Below are positions 1 through 5,437 of a stretch of DNA of 9,865 nt, piece by piece. Under the pieces are notes generated by a model. That model had not been told where the DNA came from. It made no database searches and saw only the letters and a list, made by a program, of their open reading frames with translations. The stretch comes from DATLFA01 sp039934635 (GTDB taxonomy: Bacteria > Actinomycetota > Acidimicrobiia > Acidimicrobiales > WLNW01). The stretch spans positions 1 through 9,865 of the forward strand of contig JBDTLT010000206.1 of assembly GCA_039934635.1 (NCBI GenBank). Reading direction: 5' to 3'. The translations under genes were made by a program, and so were the position numbers. Positions within the stretch are counted from its first letter, which is position 1. Every line of letters begins with the position of its first letter.

Positions 1-10
1 TGATGCTTGC

Positions 11-17
11 GGAGGAG
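11..17 (+). promoter_or_regulatory. Ribosome binding site of ctaB
   Basis: GGAGGAG lies immediately upstream of the ATG at 21, with five bases between GGAGG and the start codon. It falls inside the longer frame that begins at 3, so it decides in favour of the start at 21. The TGATG at 1-5 suggests that an upstream gene may end here and be coupled to ctaB, but that gene is outside the window. Confidence 0.65.
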
Positions 18-20
18 TCA

Positions 21-938
21 ATGCCGGCTGGCTTGACCGAGTTACCGGCCACTCGAACGTTCTCCACGAAAGAACGCGTACTCGGTTTCGTCGCGCTCAC
101 GAAGCCCCGCATCATCGAGTTGCTGCTCGTGACGACAGTGCCCACGATGATCGTTGCCGAGCGGGGCATGCCATCTCTTTGGTTGATGGCGGCCACCGTG
201 ATCGGCGGCACGCTGTCCGCGGGCGGGGCCAACGCCATCAACATGTACGTCGATCGCGACATCGATCGGTTGATGAAGCGCACCCAGCACCGGCCCCTCG
301 TCACCGGCGTCATGTCGCCCCGCAGCGCCTTGGCCTTCGCCATCGGCATCGAGGCGGTGGCCTTCGCCTGGCTGTGGGGGTTCGTCAACTTGTTGTCGGC
401 GGCCCTGGCGCTCGCCGCGTGCCTCTTCTATGTCTGCGTCTACACGCTGTGGCTCAAGCGCACGTCCAAGAGCAACATCGTGATCGGGGGCGCCGCGGGC
501 GCCGCACCCGTGCTCATCGGCTGGTCAGCGGTCACCAATGGACTGACCTGGGCGCCGGTCGTGCTCTTCGGCGTGATTTTTCTGTGGACACCGCCGCATT
601 TCTGGGCCCTCGCCATCAAATACCGCGAGGACTACGCCGCCGCCGACGTCCCGATGCTGCCGGTGGTCTCGAGCATGCAGACGACCAATCGCCACATCGT
701 CGCGTACACCGTCATCCTGTGGGCCTCGACACTGGTCTTTGCCCCGGTCGCCGACATGGGCCTGGTCTTCGTGGCCGCGGCCATCATCCTCGGGGCATTG
801 TTCCTGTGGATAGCCCTCGACCTGGCCCGCTCACCGTCCACCGGCAAGGCGATGCGCCTGTTCGGATTCTCGATCACCTACCTCGTCCTTCTCTTCGCCG
901 CCATGGCCGCCGATCAGTTGATCCGGTCAGGGTTCTGA
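21..938 (+). CDS. ctaB: Protoheme IX farnesyltransferase (heme O synthase)
   Basis: This UbiA-family membrane prenyltransferase adds a farnesyl group to heme b to give heme O, the precursor of heme A used by the oxidase encoded downstream. With the start at 21 the protein has 305 residues, normal for the family, and is mostly hydrophobic with about nine membrane segments. The prenyl-diphosphate/Mg motif NxxxDxxxD is seen as NMYVDRDID (N74, D78, D82), followed by HRPLVTG. The second conserved loop, KYREDYAAADVPMLP, lies near residues 200-214. KPRIIELL near the N-terminus is also typical. An in-frame ATG at 3 would add six residues and overlaps a possible upstream TGA (TGATG at 1-5). I prefer 21 because GGAGGAG ends three bases before it. 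Identity is very secure; only the start is open. Confidence 0.96.
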   Translation: MPAGLTELPATRTFSTKERVLGFVALTKPRIIELLLVTTVPTMIVAERGMPSLWLMAATVIGGTLSAGGANAINMYVDRDIDRLMKRTQHRPLVTGVMSPRSALAFAIGIEAVAFAWLWGFVNLLSAALALAACLFYVCVYTLWLKRTSKSNIVIGGAAGAAPVLIGWSAVTNGLTWAPVVLFGVIFLWTPPHFWALAIKYREDYAAADVPMLPVVSSMQTTNRHIVAYTVILWASTLVFAPVADMGLVFVAAAIILGALFLWIALDLARSPSTGKAMRLFGFSITYLVLLFAAMAADQLIRSGF

Positions 939-1088
939 ACTCGGCCGCGAAATGCCCACACAATTCCCCGCTCGCCACAGGGGCTTAGTAGAGTCCGCGC
1001 CCGGAATCCGTGCGCCGAAGGCCCTCCCCGACCGTGGGTTGAGCCCTTGCGCGGACGCGAGCTGCAAGCCAGAGGTCCGCACATTCCT
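939..1088 (+). other. Non-coding leader between ctaB and the COX1-like gene
   Basis: This 150-nt gap holds no convincing gene and is the largest break in the locus. It contains GTCCGCGC at 993-1000, its exact reverse complement GCGCGGAC at 1049-1056, and another GTCCGC at 1075-1080. The middle element (1051-1056) could pair with either flank, giving two mutually exclusive stems. The later stem would flank the weak AGAGG ribosome site at 1071-1075. No U-tract follows, so there is no intrinsic terminator of the usual form. Repeats this short can occur by chance in GC-rich DNA. A leader or attenuator role is speculative. Confidence 0.3.
989..994 (+). promoter_or_regulatory. Possible -10 element for the cox operon
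   Basis: TAGAGT fits the actinobacterial TAnnnT -10 pattern and lies in the only sizeable gap of the locus, which is where a promoter for the downstream genes would be expected. It would place the transcript start near 1001, giving a leader of roughly 90 nt. No recognisable -35 element is present at the right spacing (966-971 reads CCCCGC), so this is a weak call. Confidence 0.2.
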
Positions 1089-2690
1089 ATGACAGCTACC
1101 GAGATTGCACCGGCGGCGCTAGAGACCACTCACGCGCCCACAACCGACCCCGCCTTCTATCGCCTCGTCACGACGGGCGATCACAAGACCGTGGGCCGGC
1201 TCTACATCGTCTTCTCACTGATCTTCCTTCTCGTGGTCTTGACCATGGGTGTGCTGGTCGGGTTCGAGCGAGCCGACCAGGGCTCCATCGACTTGTTGGG
1301 CGGCGTCGACACCTACTTCCAGGCATGGACGCTGTGGAAATTCGGCCTCATCGTCCTCGCGGTCGTCCCGCTGTTCGTGGGCCTCGCCATCGCGATCGTC
1401 CCGCTCCAGGTGGGCTCCCCGGCCATCGCGTTCCCCCGGGCGGCCGCGCTGTCGCTGTGGGGATGGCTCGTGGGCGGGCTGATCTTCTCGATCTCGATCG
1501 CGGTCGACGGCGGCCTCGGCGCGGCCCCTGCCGGCGGCGTCGACCCCGATGCGGCGGCGCTCACCATCCTCGGCCTGACGCTCGCGCTGATCTCGTTGGT
1601 GCTCGCTTCGGTGTGCATCGCCACCACGGTCATCTCGTTGCGCCCGGTTGGCATGTACCTGCACCGCGTCCCGCTGTTCGCCTGGTCGTCGCTCGTGGCG
1701 TCGGTGCTGTGGCTCTTGGTGCTGCCGGTGGCGGTGGCCAACCTCGTCATCGCCTATGTCGACTTCCGTAACGCGGCACCCCTGAGCTTCGGCAACCAGG
1801 TCGCCCTGCAGGTCTCGTGGATGTTGCGCCCACCGACCGTGTTCGCCTTCGTCATTCCGGCGCTCGGCATCCTGGGCGACATCGTGCCGGTGGCGGGCAA
1901 GGTCCGCCAAAACCTCTACAGCGTGCTGCTGGGCGCGATCGCACTGTTCGGCGTGCTCAGCTTTGGTGCTTTCGTCCAGGTCGGCAACATCGAAGAGCAG
2001 TTCGTCTACATCGCCATGTCGTTCGCGTTGCTCGTGCCGGTGCTCATGTATCTGGGGGGCATCGCCGACACCATGCGCCGCGGCGGCAAGAACATCGGCC
2101 TGCCGCCCACCGGATTGTTGTGTGCCCTGCTCGGCACCCTCGTCATCTTCGCCGGTGCATCGATGGCGGCCATCCGGGCCATCTCGGCGTTCGATCTGGC
2201 CGGCACGATCCCGACCACTGCCACCGACGCCGCCTTCGACGCCGCGCTGCTGGGCGGCCTGTGCGCCGGGCTGGGTGGTGTGGCGTGGTGGTCGAGCAAG
2301 TTGATCGGCCGCTCGTTCTCCGAAATGGGCCGACCGCTGGCGCTGTTGCTCGGTGGCGGTGCGTTCGTCGCCGCGGTCCCCGAGCTCGTCTCGGGCTTCC
2401 TCGATCAACCGGGCGGTGGGTTCCAGGCCTCGTTCGACAACGTCAAAGACGGCGTCGAGCTGAGCAACCTCATCTCGGCGATCGGGTTGTGCCTCGTCGC
2501 TCTCGGCGTGCTCGGGTTCATCGGCTTGCTGCTCAAGTCGTTCCGCGGTGACGCGGCCGCGGCAGATCCGGTCGACGGCCACACCCTCGAGTGGGCCACG
2601 GCATCACCGCCTCCCGCGGGCAACTTCGCCGAGGCCGTGGCCCCGGTGCGCTCCGAACGGCCACTGCTCGACATCAAGGAGGCGCAGTGA
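1089..2690 (+). CDS. COX1-like membrane protein lacking all heme and copper ligands
   Basis: The 533-residue protein is a homologue of cytochrome c oxidase subunit I, recognisable by alignment with CoxA of this same window. Matches include TTGDHKTVGRLY (28-39), VPLQVGSPAIAFPR (104-117), RPVGMYLHRVPLFAW (185-199), IPALGILGDIVPV (256-268), a GG...WW segment (389-401) and LEWATASPPPAGNF (500-513). Every redox ligand is replaced: heme a His by W83 and D384, CuB His by P248, Q297 and V298, and heme a3 His by A382. The HPEVY motif reads PPTVF, and the D-channel Asp is A112. Only four histidines remain (15, 32, 192, 498), all in loops or tails. It cannot be a working oxidase of the known type; a structural, assembly or regulatory role is inference. 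The ATG at 1089 is chosen because the alternative TTG at 1047 adds an unconserved 14-residue tail. The frame is intact and overlaps the next gene by four bases. An automated annotation may simply call it subunit I. Confidence 0.85.
   Translation: MTATEIAPAALETTHAPTTDPAFYRLVTTGDHKTVGRLYIVFSLIFLLVVLTMGVLVGFERADQGSIDLLGGVDTYFQAWTLWKFGLIVLAVVPLFVGLAIAIVPLQVGSPAIAFPRAAALSLWGWLVGGLIFSISIAVDGGLGAAPAGGVDPDAAALTILGLTLALISLVLASVCIATTVISLRPVGMYLHRVPLFAWSSLVASVLWLLVLPVAVANLVIAYVDFRNAAPLSFGNQVALQVSWMLRPPTVFAFVIPALGILGDIVPVAGKVRQNLYSVLLGAIALFGVLSFGAFVQVGNIEEQFVYIAMSFALLVPVLMYLGGIADTMRRGGKNIGLPPTGLLCALLGTLVIFAGASMAAIRAISAFDLAGTIPTTATDAAFDAALLGGLCAGLGGVAWWSSKLIGRSFSEMGRPLALLLGGGAFVAAVPELVSGFLDQPGGGFQASFDNVKDGVELSNLISAIGLCLVALGVLGFIGLLLKSFRGDAAAADPVDGHTLEWATASPPPAGNFAEAVAPVRSERPLLDIKEAQ
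2676..2682 (+). promoter_or_regulatory. Ribosome binding site fixing the GTG start of the COX3-like gene
   Basis: AAGGAGG, a full match to the anti-Shine-Dalgarno sequence, sits four bases before the GTG at 2687. The GTGA overlaps the TGA stop of the COX1-like gene (2688-2690), which implies coupled translation. This rules out the longer upstream frame that begins at 2591 inside the COX1-like gene. Confidence 0.7.
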
Positions 2691-3274
2691 TCGCCGCCGA
2701 TCAAATGCCGGCAGCCGAGCTGCCCCGCCCGCGCACGTTGCTCGTGGGCACCGTCTTCGCCATCGTCGCCTGCGGCATGTTCTTTGCCGGCGCGTTCGGT
2801 GTGTACCTGAAGACGCGCAGCGACGTCGTCACCTCGGGCGGCGAGTGGCTCAAGAAGAACCAGATCTCGTTGGTGCCCGGCGGCATGATGATGGTCACCG
2901 CCGCGATGTCGGTGATCACCATGGCGTGGGCCGTGCAGGCCATCCGCAACGACGATCGCAAGAACGCCTACATCGCATTGGGCATCACGTTGCTGTTCGG
3001 TGTGGCCAACATCAACCAGCAGGTCTTCTACTACAACGACATGAAGCTCTCGGTGAAGACAGAGGTCGCCGACCTCCTCATCACCATCATCACCGGTGCC
3101 CAAGTCGCGATGCTGATCGGGGCCATGGTGTTCGTCGCACTCGCGGCGTTCCGGGCGCTCGCCGGGCAATACACGAGCCGGCAATCAGACGGCATCCAAG
3201 CGGCCTTCTACTTCTGGACCGCGACGATGGTCATTTACACACTCGTCTACTACGGGATCTACGTCACCAAGTAG
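2687..3274 (+). CDS. COX3-like membrane protein, degenerate paralogue of subunit III
   Basis: This 195-residue protein has five predicted membrane segments (about 17-41, 62-86, 93-116, 130-155 and 169-193), the size and layout of the short bacterial subunit III. PRPRTLLVGT at the N-terminus and the pattern of the last three segments resemble the COX3 family. Compared with CoxC in this window, the GQVYEF motif reads QQVFYY, so the conserved Glu is Y115. GFHGIHV reads ITGAQV, and YWHFVD reads YFWTAT. The protein contains no histidine. The start is the GTG at 2687, directly after a perfect AAGGAGG and overlapping the previous stop by four bases. Its tight coupling to the ligand-free COX1-like gene suggests that the two products form a complex, as subunits I and III normally do. 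Family membership is reasonably sure; function is unknown. Confidence 0.75.
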   Translation: MIAADQMPAAELPRPRTLLVGTVFAIVACGMFFAGAFGVYLKTRSDVVTSGGEWLKKNQISLVPGGMMMVTAAMSVITMAWAVQAIRNDDRKNAYIALGITLLFGVANINQQVFYYNDMKLSVKTEVADLLITIITGAQVAMLIGAMVFVALAAFRALAGQYTSRQSDGIQAAFYFWTATMVIYTLVYYGIYVTK

Positions 3275-3279
3275 GGATC

Positions 3280-4101
3280 ATGCTCACTACTGGCTTCAAG
3301 CTGTTCTTCGGCTTCTTCTTGGCGGCGGTGACCGCAGCGGTGCTCTTCGGCTACACGTCGGGTGGCAACCACCTCGGTCCGCTCACCGCCGGCTACAAGG
3401 GCGCCGTCGGCAATCAGACCGGCTACACGATCTTGCTCAGCGCGGGCTTGCTCGCGCTCACGCTCGCCGTCATCACGATCAGCTTTCGCGACGCCGACGC
3501 GACCGCGCAGGCGCAACTGCTCGGTGTCGACACCGTGCCCGCGCAGCGCCCGGTCGGGGCGAGCTACTGGCCGATGGCCGCCGGCCTCGCGGTGGGCGCC
3601 ATCGTCGTCGGCCTGGTTTTGTCGAGCGCGGTGTTCGTGGCCGGGCTCATCCTTCTCGGTGTCGTCGTCTTCGAATGGATGATCCAATCGTGGGCCGATC
3701 GTGCGACCGGCGATCCCGACGCCAACCGCGCCATCCGCAACCGGGTCATGGCCCCTATCGAGGTGCCGGTGCTGGCGTTTGCCGCCATCGCCATCGTGAT
3801 CCTGTGCCTCTCGCGGGTGTTCCTCGCCGTCAGCAAGGACGCCGCGGTCTACGTCGCCATCGGCGTAGCAGGGGTCATCATGCTCGCTGCCATCGCGTTC
3901 TCCATGCGGCCCAAGCTCACTCGCAACATGATCGCCGCGGCAGTCGTCCTGTTCGGTCTCGGCATCATCGGCGCCGGCATCGTGTCCGCCTCGGTGGGCC
4001 AGCGCGAGATCCACCACGAAGAGCATCCATCGGCACCCCGAATCGGTCCCCCGACAACCGCAGGTAGCGGCGGTTCCGTAACCACAGAAAAGCATGGCTG
4101 A
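3280..4101 (+). CDS. Unrecognised membrane protein with about seven transmembrane segments
   Basis: I do not recognise this 273-residue protein. Hydrophobic stretches suggest membrane segments near 5-25, 48-69, 97-115, 116-136, 158-181, 187-208 and 215-238. Between segments 1 and 2 is a Gly-rich loop (GYTSGGNHLGPLTAGYKG, 24-41), and after segment 4 a charged loop DRATGDPDANRAIRNR (140-155). The C-terminal tail is polar, with HHEEH at 245-249. It begins five bases after the COX3-like stop and ends 49 bases before coxB, so its product most likely works with the oxidase. A small extra oxidase subunit such as actinobacterial CtaF is only about half this length, so this would be at most an analogue. 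Only weak GGGA precedes the ATG, as expected if translation is coupled to the gene before it. Confidence 0.72.
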   Translation: MLTTGFKLFFGFFLAAVTAAVLFGYTSGGNHLGPLTAGYKGAVGNQTGYTILLSAGLLALTLAVITISFRDADATAQAQLLGVDTVPAQRPVGASYWPMAAGLAVGAIVVGLVLSSAVFVAGLILLGVVVFEWMIQSWADRATGDPDANRAIRNRVMAPIEVPVLAFAAIAIVILCLSRVFLAVSKDAAVYVAIGVAGVIMLAAIAFSMRPKLTRNMIAAAVVLFGLGIIGAGIVSASVGQREIHHEEHPSAPRIGPPTTAGSGGSVTTEKHG

Positions 4102-4120
4102 GGTGGCTGCTATCGACCGC

Positions 4121-4137
4121 GCCCGTCCGAGACGGGT
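4121..4137 (+). promoter_or_regulatory. Compact hairpin directly before the coxB ribosome site
   Basis: CCCGTC (4122-4127) and GACGGG (4131-4136) form a perfect six-base-pair stem around the loop CGA, and a G-U pair can extend it to 4121-4137. The AAGGAGG of coxB begins two bases later. There is no U-tract, so it is not a classical terminator. It may mark an RNA processing or stability boundary between the pseudo-oxidase genes and the catalytic genes, or it may affect coxB initiation. It is visible in sequence; the role is inferred. Confidence 0.4.
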
Positions 4138-4138
4138 C

Positions 4139-4145
4139 AAGGAGG
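4139..4145 (+). promoter_or_regulatory. Ribosome binding site of coxB
   Basis: AAGGAGG lies five bases before the ATG at 4151. It decides against the in-frame ATG at 4094, which has no such site and would put 19 polar residues ahead of the lipoprotein signal peptide. Confidence 0.75.
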
Positions 4146-4150
4146 ACCTC

Positions 4151-5437
4151 ATGAACAAGCCGCGTGCAGGTTGGCGGCGCCTCTCGATGTCGCTGGGTGC
4201 GGGCATCGTCCTCGTACTCACGCTCAGCGGCTGCGCCGGTGACGACGGCGAGCTCAACACCCTCGAGCCCAAGGGCACCTACGCGCGCAGCATCGATCGT
4301 CTCTTCACGCCGGTCGGCATCATCGCCCTGGTCGTTCTCGCGTTGGTCTTCGGTGCCGTCTTGTACATGTGGTTCCGCTTCCGCGTCGACGAGCACGTCG
4401 AGGGCGATTGGCCCGTGCAAAACCACGGCAATACCAAGCTCGAGATCACCTGGACCATCATCCCGTTGGTCATCCTCGTCATCATCTCCGTGCCGTCGCT
4501 GGCGACGCTGCAAAAGCTCAACCGTGAGGTCAAGCAAGAGGACATGACCGTGGTCGTGGTCGGCCAGCAGTGGTGGTGGGAGTTCCGTTACTACCTCGGC
4601 GACAACGCCAAGAGCTATGACCCCAAAGTCGACAAGCTCGACGGCAAGAAGCCCGACGTCGTGACGGCGGGTCAGCTCGTGATCCCGACCGGCAAAGACG
4701 TGCGCCTCGTGGTGACGTCGCGCGATGTCATCCACTCGTTCTGGATCCCCAAGCTCAACGGCAAACGAGACGCCGTGCCCGGGCGCTTCCAACCGTGGAA
4801 GATCGAGGCCGACAACCCCGGCGTCTACTTCGGCCAGTGCACCGAGTTCTGCGGCTTGTCCCACTCGCGCATGCGAATGCAGGCCGTCGCGTTGACACCC
4901 GCCGACTTCACGAAGTGGGTCAGCGACCAAGAGGCCCCCTACATACCGGCCGCAGCCAGCGATCAAGCCTGGCTCGCCCAGCAAAAAGACGTCGCAGCCA
5001 AGAAACCGTTGACCAGCGCCAAGCTGCCCGACCCGGAGATCACGTTGGCCGATGGCAGCAAAACCGCGGCCGGCATCGTGACGTTCCGCAATATCTGCAC
5101 GCGCTGCCACTTGTTGCGCGGCGTCAACGAAGACATCTACACCGCGGCCGATCAAGTGTCCGGGGCGGCTCCCGAGCTCACCCACTTCTCGAGTCGCACC
5201 ACATTCGCCGGTGGCATCTTCCGGCTCTACAACGCCGACGGCACATGGAATCGCACCGCGCTCGAAGCGTGGTTACGAAATCCGCCGGCGGAGAAAGATG
5301 CGTACGCTGAGGGCAAGCGAGGTATGCCAAACCTCGGCCTCAGCGCAGACCAGATCGAGGGCCTCGTCGAGTTCCTGATGACCACAGGTCAAGTCCCCAA
5401 CAAAGACGTGACCATCCCCGCGACAGAGGTGGAGTGA
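4151..5437 (+). CDS. coxB: Cytochrome c oxidase subunit II with fused cytochrome c (caa3 type)
   Basis: CoxB takes electrons into the oxidase. The 428-residue protein starts with a lipoprotein signal peptide: KPRAGWRR, a hydrophobic core, then lipobox LSGC with the acylated C28. Two membrane segments follow (about 52-75 and 98-118). The external cupredoxin domain has the aromatic motif GQQWWWEF (138-145) and all CuA ligands: H195, C230, E232 (by backbone), C234, H238 and M241 in the CTEFCGLSHSRM stretch. A C-terminal cytochrome c domain carries the heme-binding CTRCH (316-320) and a likely axial M392 in GMPNLGLSADQIEGL. This fusion defines caa3 oxidases, which need no separate soluble cytochrome c as direct donor. 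The start at 4151 is set by AAGGAGG. The stop overlaps the coxA start (TGATG). In the family, the CuA domain and cytochrome c face the outside of the membrane. Confidence 0.96.
   Translation: MNKPRAGWRRLSMSLGAGIVLVLTLSGCAGDDGELNTLEPKGTYARSIDRLFTPVGIIALVVLALVFGAVLYMWFRFRVDEHVEGDWPVQNHGNTKLEITWTIIPLVILVIISVPSLATLQKLNREVKQEDMTVVVVGQQWWWEFRYYLGDNAKSYDPKVDKLDGKKPDVVTAGQLVIPTGKDVRLVVTSRDVIHSFWIPKLNGKRDAVPGRFQPWKIEADNPGVYFGQCTEFCGLSHSRMRMQAVALTPADFTKWVSDQEAPYIPAAASDQAWLAQQKDVAAKKPLTSAKLPDPEITLADGSKTAAGIVTFRNICTRCHLLRGVNEDIYTAADQVSGAAPELTHFSSRTTFAGGIFRLYNADGTWNRTALEAWLRNPPAEKDAYAEGKRGMPNLGLSADQIEGLVEFLMTTGQVPNKDVTIPATEVE

Noticed and set aside
1047..1088. TTG start giving the COX1-like protein a 14-residue longer N-terminus
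   Set aside because: The extension is arginine-rich and resembles nothing in COX1 proteins, TTG is a rarer start, and the ATG at 1089 gives a normal N-terminal tail.
1215..2582. Long open frame of 455 codons on the minus strand across the COX1-like gene
   Set aside because: Its translation is a low-complexity mix of Arg, Asp, Glu, Gln and His, typical of antisense frames in GC-rich coding DNA. The + strand gene is well supported.
1089..3274. The COX1-like and COX3-like genes as pseudogenes or as a second working oxidase
   Set aside because: Frames are intact, with good ribosome signals and coupling, so decay is unlikely. Loss of every metal ligand rules out normal oxidase chemistry.
4094..4150. 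In-frame ATG at 4094 as the coxB start; its ATGGCTGA overlap is identical to the coxA/coxC junction at 7460-7467
   Set aside because: No ribosome site precedes it, and it would put 19 charged residues before a clear lipoprotein signal peptide. The ATG at 4151 has a perfect AAGGAGG. The shared 8-mer is just ATG-GCT/TGA overlap and is probably coincidence.
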